Source: Fumia sp045615345 | GTDB taxonomy: Bacteria; Bacillota; Clostridia; Oscillospirales; Ruminococcaceae | Direction: 5' to 3' | Length of the DNA stretch: 64,000 nucleotides | NCBI GenBank assembly: GCA_045615345.1 | Contig: JAZLER010000032.1 | Location: 1 to 64,000, forward strand | Shown here: one piece after another, positions 1 to 7,894 of the stretch | Layout: every line of letters begins with the position of its first letter | How positions within the stretch are numbered: the stretch's first letter is position 1 | Translations under genes and position numbers: made by a program | The notes under the pieces: generated by a model | What the model was told of the DNA's origin: nothing | The model's database searches: none | What the model saw: only the letters and a program-made list of their open reading frames with translations

Positions 1-20
1 ATAAAAAAGATATGAAAGAA

Positions 21-56
21 ATGAGATGATGGCAAAAACCGTCATCTCATTTTTGT
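21..56 (+). terminator. intrinsic terminator at left edge
   Basis: A stem of about 12 bp (GAGATGATGG with CCGTCATCTC, loop of five A) is followed by a T-rich run. It probably ends a gene that lies to the left of the window. Confidence 0.75.
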
Positions 57-70
57 TTTCCTAAAACCTA

Positions 71-99
71 TTGCATCAGAACAAGTGTTCGATTATAAT
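71..99 (+). promoter_or_regulatory. promoter of the ImmR-like repressor
   Basis: TTGCAT at 71-76 and TATAAT at 94-99 are separated by 17 bases, a good sigma-A type promoter. Transcription would begin near 106, inside or just before the palindrome at 110-129, which suggests autoregulation. Confidence 0.75.
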
Positions 100-109
100 A
101 TACCTACGA

Positions 110-129
110 TGTTCAGTTTTGATTGAACA
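110..129. promoter_or_regulatory. putative repressor operator 1
   Basis: TGTTCA-N8-TGAACA is a perfect 6-bp inverted repeat lying just after the -10 box of the repressor gene. A near-identical palindrome lies at 1187-1204 after the immA-like gene, so both are probably sites of the repressor encoded at 152-547. Confidence 0.6.
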
Positions 130-151
130 CATCATAGAAAGGAGCATCTCT

Positions 152-547
152 ATGAACATAAACCATACATTTGGAACCTATATAAAGGACAAACGCTTGG
201 CAAAGCAAATCTCACTGCGTAAATTTGCCGAGTTGCTTGATATATCTCCGGTTTACCTCTGCAATATTGAAAAGGATCGTAATCCCGCCCCGAAAGACGA
301 TATTATTTCCAATATGGCAAGGTTGCTTATGTTAAATGATACGGAAACGGCAGAACTTTATGACCTTGCTGCCAAAGCAAAAAGCAATCCGACCATTTCT
401 CAAGATCTACCGGAGTACATTATGGACAGAGATATTGTCCGTGTTGCTCTAAGAACGGCAAAAGATGTGGATGCCACCGATGAGGAATGGCAAGAATTTA
501 TTGCTCGTTTGGAGGAGCGTAGGAGGAAAATTCAGGAGGGCAAATGA
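152..547 (+). CDS. XRE-family repressor, ImmR-like
   Basis: A 131-residue DNA-binding protein with an N-terminal helix-turn-helix at about residues 10-65 (conserved SLRKFAELL and SPVYLCNIEKDR pieces) and an acidic, charged C-terminus. The start at 152 follows AAAGGAG; the longer upstream reading frame begins inside the -35 box at 71 and is not credible. Its stop overlaps the next gene, an ImmA/IrrE-type metalloprotease, in an ATGA junction. That pair is the classic repressor plus anti-repressor protease of integrative elements and temperate phages. It probably controls the recombinase module and its own promoter through the two palindromes at 110 and 1187. Family assignment is firm; the exact regulon is inferred. 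Confidence 0.85.
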   Translation: MNINHTFGTYIKDKRLAKQISLRKFAELLDISPVYLCNIEKDRNPAPKDDIISNMARLLMLNDTETAELYDLAAKAKSNPTISQDLPEYIMDRDIVRVALRTAKDVDATDEEWQEFIARLEERRRKIQEGK

Positions 548-1155
548 TGACAGAAATCAAATACCTTCGACCGGAATTGCTTGAAGCCATTGCTCGCAAT
601 ACCCTAAAGAAATATGACTCAAGCCTGATTCTCGGTTATGAAGCAAAGAGTGTTCCCATCGAGGACATAATTGAAAGTCTTGGTCTGACACTTGAATATC
701 AATACATTCGTAAGAACGGTCGTATACTTGGAGAAACCGTTTTTGATGATGACTACATTCCTATTTACAATATGGAAGCCAAACAGTACGAACTCATTTT
801 TGTTGAGAGAGGTACTATAATTCTTGATGCAAGCCTGCTCAGATGTAGAACTCAAGGGCGATTACGTTTCACCGCAGCTCACGAGCTTGCACATTGGCTG
901 ATACATCAAGAACTGTACTCAGGCACGGGAGATATGGCGGCTATGTTAAAAAGCATTTCCAAAAGTTCCGATGCAGACAAGTACATTGAAAGACAAGCAG
1001 ATATGCTTGGAAGTGCGTTGCTGCTTCCTATCTGCCAAGTAAAAAAAGCGTTTTATCGAACATCAGGTGATGATCGAGTTTTGAAGTTAGCCAACCAATT
1101 CGGTGTATCAAAACAAGCGATGGAAATTCGATTGAAAGAGCATCACTTGATCTAA
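544..1155 (+). CDS. ImmA/IrrE-family metallopeptidase
   Basis: A 203-residue zinc metalloprotease of the ImmA/IrrE family. The catalytic motif HELAH is seen at residues 113-117, and a second conserved segment, ERQADMLGSALLLP, lies about 30 residues later and should give the third metal ligand. In ICEBs1-type elements such a protease cleaves the neighbouring XRE repressor after DNA damage or signalling and so switches on excision. The gene overlaps the repressor gene by four bases; AGGAGG at 534-539 suits the second of two adjacent ATG codons (547) slightly better than the first (544). A terminator follows at once, so the two genes form a two-gene operon. Confidence 0.88.
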   Translation: MMTEIKYLRPELLEAIARNTLKKYDSSLILGYEAKSVPIEDIIESLGLTLEYQYIRKNGRILGETVFDDDYIPIYNMEAKQYELIFVERGTIILDASLLRCRTQGRLRFTAAHELAHWLIHQELYSGTGDMAAMLKSISKSSDADKYIERQADMLGSALLLPICQVKKAFYRTSGDDRVLKLANQFGVSKQAMEIRLKEHHLI

Positions 1156-1178
1156 AGCCGGTAAAACGGCTTTTTTTG
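1154..1178 (+). terminator. terminator of the repressor-protease operon
   Basis: AAAGCCG and CGGCTTT pair around a GTAAAA loop, followed by a run of T. Confidence 0.8.
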
Positions 1179-1186
1179 CCCATAGC

Positions 1187-1204
1187 GTTCAGTTTTTACT
1201 GAAC
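1187..1204. promoter_or_regulatory. putative repressor operator 2
   Basis: GTTCAGT-TTTT-ACTGAAC is a perfect 7-bp inverted repeat that matches the palindrome at 110-129 except in its centre. It lies upstream of the zinc-ribbon, sigma-like, toxin and recombinase genes, so the ImmR-like repressor may control that module. Confidence 0.55.
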
Positions 1205-1407
1205 ATAAAAGGAGCCGCCTCATTATAACAGATAAAAATCGAAAAAAATGTCGCTTTCGGTTACACAACTCAACAAATTTCTACCAATCATTTATGTATA
1301 ATGATAGTGAGGATAGGCTCGAAATATAATGCTATTGCTGACTTCTTATCAAAACTAAGGTTTTTTAGGCAATGCCAATATGAAAAACAAGGGAGGATTT
1401 ATCAGCA
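1205..1407 (+). promoter_or_regulatory. upstream region of the integrative module
   Basis: About 250 bases have no convincing gene. A strong Shine-Dalgarno-like AAAGGAG at 1207-1213 has no ATG, GTG or TTG after it, which may be the scar of a deleted gene. TATAAT at 1297-1302 is a plausible -10 box without an obvious -35 partner. Confidence 0.35.
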
Positions 1408-1455
1408 TTGGTCGAAAAAATATCCTCATATCTCAATATAAAGGAAGTGATCGGA

Positions 1456-1677
1456 ATGTTGTTCATTGAACAAGTCTACGAAAAAAGCAATATCAAGAGT
1501 GACTATGTCAGGTGTCCTTCTTGCAAACGAGGAAGGCTATGTGACAAACCCATTGGCGAAAAAGCGACGGTGATCGCTTTGAAGTCCGGTCACTCTGAAC
1601 GGACAAGCAGCAGGATAATACTCAAGTGTCCGAAATGCTCACAAAAATTTATAATACATCTATCTAAAGAAAATTGA
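1456..1677 (+). CDS. small cysteine-rich zinc-ribbon protein
   Basis: A 73-residue basic protein with a CPSC knuckle near residue 20, an extra Cys shortly after, and a CPKC knuckle near the C-terminus, spaced as in a zinc ribbon. The ATG at 1456 follows AAGGAAG by eight bases. An in-frame TTG at 1408 after GGAGG would give 89 residues and cannot be excluded. Small cysteine-rich proteins of this kind are frequent next to sigma-like factors and serine recombinases in clostridial mobile elements. The role is unknown; DNA or RNA binding is a guess. Confidence 0.65.
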   Translation: MLFIEQVYEKSNIKSDYVRCPSCKRGRLCDKPIGEKATVIALKSGHSERTSSRIILKCPKCSQKFIIHLSKEN

Positions 1678-1786
1678 TTATGTTTCGTACATAGTTCAAC
1701 CGCCGGACAAGCTGAGTATTATCAGTATAGAAGCCGGAAAAGAGCCTGCATCCACCTTACAAGGTGAGAACGAGGACTTTCGAGTT

Positions 1787-1833
1787 AGAGCATGACAAAC
1801 AGCTTTTAGGCTGTATTGTTATGCTCTTTTTCT
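1787..1833 (+). terminator. hairpin terminator after zinc-ribbon gene
   Basis: AGAGCAT and ATGCTCT close a long stem with an inner ACAGC/GCTGT pair, followed by a T-rich tract. It lies in the 300-base gap 1678-1977, which holds no gene that I can see. Confidence 0.7.
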
Positions 1834-1841
1834 ATTTAAGC

Positions 1842-1875
1842 ATCCTTTCTGCCTAAAAGCAGAAAGGATTTTTTA
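1842..1875 (+). terminator. second intrinsic terminator
   Basis: An 11-bp stem (ATCCTTTCTGC with GCAGAAAGGAT, loop CTAAAA) is followed by TTTTTT. With the hairpin just upstream it insulates the sigma-like gene. Confidence 0.85.
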
Positions 1876-1912
1876 TGTTCAAGAAATGGCTCTGTTACAT
1901 AGCTAAGTACCC

Positions 1913-1974
1913 GTAATCTCCGAATTTTTGATTTCAACCTTTTATATCAAAAATTCAAATTTCAAGGAGATTAC
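1913..1974 (+). promoter_or_regulatory. hairpin that hides the ribosome binding site of the sigma-like gene
   Basis: GTAATCTCC at 1913-1921 is the exact complement of GGAGATTAC at 1966-1974, and GAATTTTTGAT at 1922-1932 is the exact complement of ATCAAAAATTC at 1946-1956. Together these give 20 base pairs with one bulge (1957-1965) and a 13-base loop. The Shine-Dalgarno AAGGAG of the gene starting at 1978 is inside the stem, so translation is probably gated. Confidence 0.65.
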
Positions 1975-1977
1975 ATA

Positions 1978-2520
1978 ATGAATAACATAATTATTTCTGC
2001 TCTTGATGAGCAATTCAAAAAAGACTGCAAGGTTATCAACCTTAAATATGAGTATCCCGGTTACACGGGGATTGAACAATGGGCGATTATAACGGACTTA
2101 TCTGAAGAAGAACTTTGTGCTAAATATGCCGAACAAGTAGCTACGTTTAGACCTTTCGTCGTTTTATCATCCGCATTTGGTAAAGTGCGAGATACTTATA
2201 TCCGTAACGAGCATAAACACGAAATGAGAAGAAAATTGTACGGTGATGTTTATAGTGCAGAAGATGGTATTGAAGCATATCATCCCGAACTAATTGAAAA
2301 TGACTTATTAGAAAACATTGTCCAAAAGGAAGAAATGGACTTTATTAAAGTAGCCATTAACACTTTGAGCGAGCTTCAAAAGAGTCGAATTGTTCGGTAC
2401 TTTTTTCAAGAAAAAACGTTACAAGAAATTGCAGATGAGGATAAGACGAGTTGTGCCGCAGTTTATTATTCAATCCAATGCGGAATAAAAAATTTGAAAA
2501 AGTTTCTCGAACAGACTTAA
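1978..2520 (+). CDS. sigma-70 region 4-like regulator of the mobile element
   Basis: A 180-residue protein whose last 70 residues look like sigma factor region 4: a helix around ALNTL-type 'INTLSELQKSRIV', then KTLQEIADED and a recognition helix ending in IKNLKKFL. The N-terminal 100 residues are not recognised. Proteins of this kind stand before PemK-type and serine-recombinase genes in many clostridial elements, where they are annotated as sigma-like factors of unknown target. The start is fixed by AAGGAGATTAC before ATG at 1978. That binding site is buried in a long hairpin, so expression is likely controlled at translation. Function as a true sigma factor is inferred from family resemblance only. 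Confidence 0.7.
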   Translation: MNNIIISALDEQFKKDCKVINLKYEYPGYTGIEQWAIITDLSEEELCAKYAEQVATFRPFVVLSSAFGKVRDTYIRNEHKHEMRRKLYGDVYSAEDGIEAYHPELIENDLLENIVQKEEMDFIKVAINTLSELQKSRIVRYFFQEKTLQEIADEDKTSCAAVYYSIQCGIKNLKKFLEQT

Positions 2521-2602
2521 AAAATACCCCTTCCCATTGCAAATAAGTGAAGGGGGTATTCAACTCCGGATACGAACAGCCCCCTTCCATAAAAAATGGA
2601 AG
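2521..2602 (+). promoter_or_regulatory. mutually exclusive hairpins between sigma-like and toxin genes
   Basis: AATACCCCTTC (2523-2533) can pair with GAAGGGGGTATT (2549-2560) as a terminator-like stem. The same GAAGGGGG can instead pair with CCCCCTTC at 2580-2587. That third strand overlaps CTTCCAT (2584-2590), which pairs with ATGGAAG (2596-2602) just before the toxin start. The order resembles an attenuator with terminator, antiterminator and start-proximal stem. Confidence 0.45.
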
Positions 2603-2616
2603 ATGAGGTTAAACCT

Positions 2617-3198
2617 ATGAAAAATGCAAACATAACTAACGTAAAGTGGGGCGAGATTTATCTTTGTGATCTCGGAAGCAATAAAGGCTCGGTTCAGTCG
2701 GGCAAAAGACCTGTACTTGTTCTTCAAAATAACATTGGAAACAATAATGGTCCAACTACTGTTGTTGCAACTATCTCAAGCGTTTTGAAAAAATTAAATC
2801 AACCCACACATATTTTACTTGATACATCTTGCGGATTAAGAGAGGATTCCGTTGTAATGCTCGAACAGATCCGAACTGTTGACAAGGAAAAAGAACTGCT
2901 TGAATACATTGGTGAAGTTCGAGATGAAAAAACCATATATGCAATTAAGCAAGGTGTTTTAACCGAATTTGGACTGATTAAAAGACCGCAGCCAAGACGA
3001 ACCGGACTGATATTAACACTCTGTCCTAAATGCAGAGCTGAGTTTATGAATATTCCTGAGAATATCTTACGCCGTGTTGATCCGCTTCAAGTAGATAAGG
3101 AGAGGTGCGATAAATGCCAAACTTCCTTTGGATATGATTATCTTATCATAAAAAAGAAACCTCGCACTTCAACATCTGAGGGGTGTTGTGATGGATAA
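2617..3198 (+). CDS. PemK/MazF-family toxin with zinc-ribbon tail
   Basis: A 193-residue protein. Residues 5-125 are a PemK/MazF-type endoribonuclease fold: WGEIYLCDL, SGKRPVLVLQN and SVVMLEQIRTVD are the usual family segments. After that comes a tail of about 60 residues with CPKC and CDKC knuckles, which ordinary MazF proteins of about 115 residues lack. The ATG at 2617 follows GAGG by eight bases; an ATG at 2596 lies inside a hairpin and is less likely. No antitoxin gene is visible next to it. It lies between the sigma-like gene and the recombinase, so it may act in maintenance or regulation of the element. Ribonuclease activity is known for the family, not shown here. Confidence 0.8.
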   Translation: MKNANITNVKWGEIYLCDLGSNKGSVQSGKRPVLVLQNNIGNNNGPTTVVATISSVLKKLNQPTHILLDTSCGLREDSVVMLEQIRTVDKEKELLEYIGEVRDEKTIYAIKQGVLTEFGLIKRPQPRRTGLILTLCPKCRAEFMNIPENILRRVDPLQVDKERCDKCQTSFGYDYLIIKKKPRTSTSEGCCDG

Positions 3199-3337
3199 GA
3201 AAATCGACAGAACTTATGCGGTAATTGCCTTAGCAGAAATATTGTTTGAACAAAAGCTAATAAACGAGCCTACACTTAGAGCAATCAAACAACAGCTGCA
3301 AGACGAGCAATCGCACATTTCACAAACCTCTAAATAA
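3191..3337 (+). CDS. 48-residue protein upstream of recombinase
   Basis: A small gene overlapping the end of the toxin gene by eight bases. The ATG at 3191 is preceded by GAGGGGTG. The product is charged, begins MDKKIDRTYAVIALAEILFE and contains a helical EPTLRAIKQQLQDEQ stretch. It is not a known family to me; its tight coupling to the toxin and its place 37 bases before the recombinase suggest it belongs to the integrative module. Confidence 0.65.
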   Translation: MDKKIDRTYAVIALAEILFEQKLINEPTLRAIKQQLQDEQSHISQTSK

Positions 3338-3374
3338 TTTCTATAATAGACTCAGAACAAAGGAGGTAATAAAG

Positions 3375-5261
3375 ATGTTAAATGTAAACAGTCCACAAAG
3401 GGTTGGAAACCCTTACGCTTTTTTAGACCGTAACAGAACAAGAGATATGGTCTTTTATGGTCGAGTATCAACAGAACACGAAGCTCAGTTATCTGCCCTT
3501 GAAAATCAGATCCAATGGTACGATGACCAAGCAAAATATCATCCTAATTGGAATGTTCTCAATAAATACATTGATGAGGGCATAACCGGAACACAAGCTA
3601 AAAAAAGACCTGCTTTTTTGCAAATGATTGAAGATGCCAAAGCAGGAAAGTTTGACCTTATCGTTACACGTGAGGTTTGCCGATTTGCTCGAAACACCGT
3701 AGATACACTTGTTACAACAAGAGAATTGAAGAACATTGGCGTGGAAGTGTATTTTGTAGAGGACAATATTTGGACTATGGATGGCGATGGAGAACTTCGC
3801 TTAACCATTATGGCAACGTTGGCGCAGGAAGAAAGCCGCAAGGTTTCCGAAAGAGTGAAAGCGGGACAACAGATCAGCAGAATTAACGGCACGATTTATG
3901 GATGCGGAAATATCCTCGGTTATGACCGTGTGGGAGATACTTATGTTAAGAACCCCGACCAATCCGAAACTGTCAGGATGATTTATGATATGTACCTTAG
4001 TGGAAAAGGTACTATGGTTATTGCGAATGAACTTACTCGTCTGCAACGCCTAAACGCTTCAGGCTTAGTCAAGTGGAACGCAGGAGTGGTTTCCCGTATT
4101 CTTAATAACCAAACATATATGGGGGTTATGGCATACGGCAAGTCGTATAGCAATAACTACTTGGAGCAAAAGAGAGTCAATAATCACGATGCTTCTACTT
4201 ATATGTGTGTTAAAGCAGATTTTGAACCGATTGTATCAGAGGAAGAATGGCATAAGTGTCAAGAGATTAAAGCTCGCAGAGTAAGGACTTCATTTAAGAG
4301 TGCTAATGAAGCCACACAGAAGAAAAAATCCACTCACGGAATTAAGGAAAACAAAGACTTGTGGGGCAGCAAACTTCTCTGCACTTGCGGTCACTCTTTC
4401 AGAAAAAACAGATGGCACAAAAACAAAGGTATGCCTTGGTCGTATGGTTATCAATGCTACAATCAACTTAACAATGGTTCGGCAAGTCAACGAAGAAAAG
4501 CGGGAGCTGATGATACCGGATATTGCGACCAATCAATGATTGCCGATTGGAAACTTGAAATGATGGCAAAGATGATCTTTGAGCAGATATGGCAAGAAAG
4601 AAAAGAAACGGTCGATACAGTCTGCAAGCTAATCAAGGAGTGCTATCAGGTTGAGAAGCCTAAGAAGGTTAATTTGACCGGAATTGTAGCTCAAATAGAG
4701 CGTTATAAAAACAAGAAGAACACGCTGCTTGAGATGAGAACAGACGGTGAAATTAGCAAAGAGGAATATAAAGAGCAAAAAGAGAAAATTGAAAAAGCTC
4801 TTTTGGAACTCACGGAAGAATATGAGCGTATGCTTGCAACCGAAGATGCAATACAAAATCCTGATATATGTTGGGATGAAATACAATCTTCTCTCGACGC
4901 TATGATAGACTTTTCCAACCCGCAAATTGACCGACACATCATTCGTAAGTTTGTTTCCAAGATCGTGCCAAACGGTAGAAATCATTTTCGTTGGTATATG
5001 AATTTAGACGGAAAAGATACCACAACATTGGATATGGTAACAGAGGGTAGAAAAAACAATGCCGTTATCAGTTTCAATGATGACGAGGAGGATGAACCTC
5101 CTCTACATATCGGGGATGTAATCGGTTTGACTGAATTACAACAATATTTCCCGAACCTATTGAAAAACGAAAATCAGAATGGTATAATCACAACCGTTGG
5201 TAAGTGTGGTAAAAAGTCATCCCTTGATGCTATACTGCACAGGCAGCTATCAAAGATATGA
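3375..5261 (+). CDS. large serine recombinase (integrase of the element)
   Basis: A 628-residue recombinase. The N-terminal resolvase domain (about residues 25-165) has the nucleophile in GRVSTEHE, Ser32, and the arginine-bearing TREVCRFARN segment. The recombinase domain follows at about 185-290, then a zinc ribbon with CTCG near residue 338 and further Cys near 362 and 383, and a long coiled coil at about 430-500. This is the layout of phage and integrative-element large serine integrases, which join attP and attB by double-strand breaks and need a directionality factor to excise. The start follows AAAGGAGG. A terminator follows at 5283. The element extends left beyond the window; I could not place the attachment sites. 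Confidence 0.93.
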   Translation: MLNVNSPQRVGNPYAFLDRNRTRDMVFYGRVSTEHEAQLSALENQIQWYDDQAKYHPNWNVLNKYIDEGITGTQAKKRPAFLQMIEDAKAGKFDLIVTREVCRFARNTVDTLVTTRELKNIGVEVYFVEDNIWTMDGDGELRLTIMATLAQEESRKVSERVKAGQQISRINGTIYGCGNILGYDRVGDTYVKNPDQSETVRMIYDMYLSGKGTMVIANELTRLQRLNASGLVKWNAGVVSRILNNQTYMGVMAYGKSYSNNYLEQKRVNNHDASTYMCVKADFEPIVSEEEWHKCQEIKARRVRTSFKSANEATQKKKSTHGIKENKDLWGSKLLCTCGHSFRKNRWHKNKGMPWSYGYQCYNQLNNGSASQRRKAGADDTGYCDQSMIADWKLEMMAKMIFEQIWQERKETVDTVCKLIKECYQVEKPKKVNLTGIVAQIERYKNKKNTLLEMRTDGEISKEEYKEQKEKIEKALLELTEEYERMLATEDAIQNPDICWDEIQSSLDAMIDFSNPQIDRHIIRKFVSKIVPNGRNHFRWYMNLDGKDTTTLDMVTEGRKNNAVISFNDDEEDEPPLHIGDVIGLTELQQYFPNLLKNENQNGIITTVGKCGKKSSLDAILHRQLSKI

Positions 5262-5282
5262 AATAATTTCATATATAAAATC

Positions 5283-5314
5283 ATCCCCTCGGATTGCTCC
5301 GAGGGGATTTTTTA
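5283..5314 (+). terminator. terminator of recombinase gene
   Basis: ATCCCCTCGG pairs with CCGAGGGGAT, followed by TTTTTT. Confidence 0.88.
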
Positions 5315-5327
5315 TTTACAAAGTCCT

Positions 5328-5355
5328 TTTTATCGGACAGATATTATGATACAAT
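5328..5355 (+). promoter_or_regulatory. shared promoter-like motif, copy 1
   Basis: TTTTATCGGACAG at 5328-5340 is followed after nine bases by TACAAT at 5350-5355. The same 13 bases with the same nine-base gap before TATAAT recur at 12049-12076, each time before a gene for a protein of about 60 residues. Confidence 0.5.
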
Positions 5356-5528
5356 ATCTTCAAGAGGTGAGAAAAATAGGTTTATTAACGCTACTCCTTG
5401 CATTAATATCTACAATAAAAGACACTATTACGGGCAGAGAATCTAATTACTGGGAATACGATTACGACAACTACCATAACCTTTGCACAATGCTTGAAGA
5501 ACAAGAAGATGATGAAGAAAACGAATAA
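5346..5528 (+). CDS. small hypothetical protein with acidic tail
   Basis: An open frame of up to 60 codons with a hydrophobic stretch (GLLTLLLALIS) near the N-terminus and an acidic end (EEQEDDEENE). The ATG at 5346 has no ribosome binding site and would lie upstream of the -10-like TACAAT. AAGAGGTGA at 5362-5370 fits better with initiation at GTG 5367 or, at ideal spacing, ATA 5376. It sits between two terminators just after the recombinase gene. Not a family I recognise; a small membrane peptide is possible. Confidence 0.45.
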   Translation: MIQYLQEVRKIGLLTLLLALISTIKDTITGRESNYWEYDYDNYHNLCTMLEEQEDDEENE

Positions 5529-5556
5529 CCCCCTCGGGAATCCGAGGGGGTATTTC
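5529..5556. terminator. bidirectional terminator
   Basis: CCCCCTCGG pairs with CCGAGGGGG; T-rich on the right side and A-rich on the left. It serves both the small gene ending at 5528 and the convergent glycyl radical enzyme gene. Confidence 0.85.
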
Positions 5557-7749
5557 TTATAATTCATCATGCTCTAAGCGTTTCATAACTTCGTCCTGAA
5601 CTTCGGGTGGGAGCAGAACGAAATAGTCGCTATACCCTGCTATACGCACCATAAGGCTTCTGTATTTTTCGGGATGTTTCTTTGCATCTTCAAGCGTTTT
5701 CTGGTCAACAACATTAAACTGCATTTCGAAATTGCCTTTATCCATAAAGGTTTTGACCAGCGCCCTGATTTCCTCTTTATGCTCACGCATAATCTTTTTG
5801 CTGAAACGGAAATTGGTAGCAATTCCACCAATTCCGCATTGCTGAGGAAGTCTTGAAATCGAGTTAATAAGCGCCAGAGGCCCGTTGCGGTCCATTCCCT
5901 GTACGGCACCCATACATTCGGAAATGGCCTCACCCTTAAGTCTTCCGTCAGGAGATGCCGATGCCTCCAAACCGAGTCTGCCGTGATGCAGGTACGCAAA
6001 ACAGCTGAAATGGAAAGTCGTATTTGGCGCACAGCCTTTGAACATCTTCAGCTCATCGCGGATATATGTAAACAAATCCTCAGCAATATCATCAGCTTCA
6101 TTCAGATTATTACCAAATTTGGGACACTTGTTAAGCAGATATGCGTGAATTCTTTCATAACCCACAAAGTTATTTTTGAGAGCCTCCGAAAGCTCATCAA
6201 ATGTGATAACCTTTTCATCGTAAACTGCTTTTTTAATCGCCACAACAGCATCAACGAAGTTTGAAAAGCCAAGGAAAGACGGATAAATAAATCTGTAACG
6301 CGCACCATCCGCAACACTGTTTTTACCTTTTTTAACACAGTCGTCTATAAAGCAGTCGACAAGCGGTTTTGATGCATATCGTTTAAGCAACAGCAAGCGT
6401 TCCTGCTGTAAAACAAGCTCCCCCTTTATTACATTGTCGATGATTTTCTTAATCTCGGCATAAAACTTCTCAAAGGTATCAAGCTTTCTGATATCCGAAT
6501 CAAAAGGAGTGAAAAACCGAAGTCCCTCGCCTTTTACAATCTGCTCGCCATCGTTTAACAGATACTCAAAAATCTTATTAAGGTTCATATATTTTGATGC
6601 AACCCAGATATTCGAAGTACCGATAGTGGTAATCTCAACACAGGTACTGTGGATGTAGTAGTTTGCATCCTCGTCACTTACCCCTGCCTCTTTAAGACCT
6701 TTTATTACGATATCGTCATTGAAAATCGAAGGTCTGGTATAACCTTTCGCGTTCATTTCGATACACAAGTCGAGCAAATCATCAGGGATTTCACTATTAT
6801 AAGCAAGTCCGACAGAAGGATTCAAAACCCCTGTCGTTTCAATAGCCCGCACAAACATATAGGAAAGCTCGTTGCAGACAGTATTGCCCTGTCTGTCCCT
6901 GCCGCCAACCATCAGAGAGGTAGGTGCACTTCGTTTAACGCTGTAATGATAGTTAAGCCTTAAATACCAGTCCTCGATAAGGCTCATTGCCTCATCGGGA
7001 GTAATTCTCCCTTCTTCGATATCCTTTTTGTAATATGGATACAAAAGATGGTCAGGTCTGCCTGCCTGAACAAATTCGCGCACTACCCATGCCATCATCT
7101 GATAAAACCAGAGTGCCTGTAACGCTTCAAAGAAAGTTTCGGCAGGTTCAAAGGGAACTTTTTTCAGGGCATCTGCCATTCGTTTAAGTTCTTTTTCCCT
7201 TTTGGGGTCTTTTTCTTTCTCTGCAAGGCGCAAAGCTTCTTCACAATATCTTTGCTGTAAACGCTCAGCCGCCTCAAGGCTTATGATTGCAGCTTCGTAA
7301 AATTTGCGTTTTTCGATACCATCAGGGTCATCAAATCGCACTTCGGCAAGACGCTCTTTTACTTCTTTTAAAACACCGCCGATACCCTTTTTAAGTAATT
7401 TTTCATGGTCGGTCGTCATATGGCCGTTGGAGCTTGGAGTAACACCTCTGTCATACTCACCACGCGCCTCACAACGCTTGGCCATCTCGGCGCGTTTTTC
7501 GTCATTTTCCGCACGCCATTCAAGATCCAAGCGACCTGCAATAAGGTCATCGGGGTCAATAATGGGTTTTACATTATCTAAAAGTGCGGCTTCAACATTT
7601 GCCATTATGATTTCGTGGGACATCAAATCCTTATGTTTAAGGAATGTTTCATTTAAAACAATATCGTCATCTATCCGCAGGCTTTTACGCTTTTCGCAGA
7701 TATCATACGCCTTTTGTTGCTGGCGCTCAATTACTTCTTTTGACAGCAT
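5557..7749 (-). CDS. glycyl radical enzyme, pyruvate formate-lyase-like, substrate unknown
   Basis: A 730-residue radical enzyme. Near the C-terminus RIAGYS holds the glycyl radical residue (Gly705). The active-site Cys is in STCVEIT (Cys370), with Glu two residues on (Glu372). C-x-E is the pattern of the dehydratase/lyase branch; true pyruvate formate-lyase has two adjacent Cys. The ATG at 7749 follows GAGGTG at proper spacing; an in-frame GTG at 7758 is less good. No radical-SAM activating enzyme is near, although one is normally adjacent, so activation must come from elsewhere. The gene is divergent from an organophosphate-type transporter, which hints that the substrate is a small polar or phosphorylated compound. 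The exact reaction cannot be told from sequence. Confidence 0.88.
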   Translation of the reverse strand: MLSKEVIERQQQKAYDICEKRKSLRIDDDIVLNETFLKHKDLMSHEIIMANVEAALLDNVKPIIDPDDLIAGRLDLEWRAENDEKRAEMAKRCEARGEYDRGVTPSSNGHMTTDHEKLLKKGIGGVLKEVKERLAEVRFDDPDGIEKRKFYEAAIISLEAAERLQQRYCEEALRLAEKEKDPKREKELKRMADALKKVPFEPAETFFEALQALWFYQMMAWVVREFVQAGRPDHLLYPYYKKDIEEGRITPDEAMSLIEDWYLRLNYHYSVKRSAPTSLMVGGRDRQGNTVCNELSYMFVRAIETTGVLNPSVGLAYNSEIPDDLLDLCIEMNAKGYTRPSIFNDDIVIKGLKEAGVSDEDANYYIHSTCVEITTIGTSNIWVASKYMNLNKIFEYLLNDGEQIVKGEGLRFFTPFDSDIRKLDTFEKFYAEIKKIIDNVIKGELVLQQERLLLLKRYASKPLVDCFIDDCVKKGKNSVADGARYRFIYPSFLGFSNFVDAVVAIKKAVYDEKVITFDELSEALKNNFVGYERIHAYLLNKCPKFGNNLNEADDIAEDLFTYIRDELKMFKGCAPNTTFHFSCFAYLHHGRLGLEASASPDGRLKGEAISECMGAVQGMDRNGPLALINSISRLPQQCGIGGIATNFRFSKKIMREHKEEIRALVKTFMDKGNFEMQFNVVDQKTLEDAKKHPEKYRSLMVRIAGYSDYFVLLPPEVQDEVMKRLEHDEL

Positions 7750-7780
7750 AGCTTTCACCTCGTATAATCTCTTTGCTTAA

Positions 7781-7809
7781 ATATTACAGTACGCAAATCT
7801 GTTTGTCAA
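7781..7809 (-). promoter_or_regulatory. promoter of glycyl radical enzyme gene
   Basis: Read leftward, TTGACA (7809-7804) and TAATAT (7786-7781) are 17 bases apart. Confidence 0.75.
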
Positions 7810-7837
7810 CAAAAATATTACTTTGTTTTTATCAATA

Positions 7838-7866
7838 TTGCAAATATATTATTTTTATGGTATAAT
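7838..7866 (+). promoter_or_regulatory. promoter of MFS transporter gene
   Basis: TTGCAA at 7838-7843 and TATAAT at 7861-7866 are 17 bases apart. It stands back to back with the leftward promoter at 7781-7809. Confidence 0.78.
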
Positions 7867-7894
7867 TTTCTCAAATACATACAGGAGGCAAGCT

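Noticed and set aside
71..151. Longer start for the ImmR-like repressor
   Set aside because: It would begin at TTG inside the -35 box; the ATG at 152 has AAAGGAG and fits.
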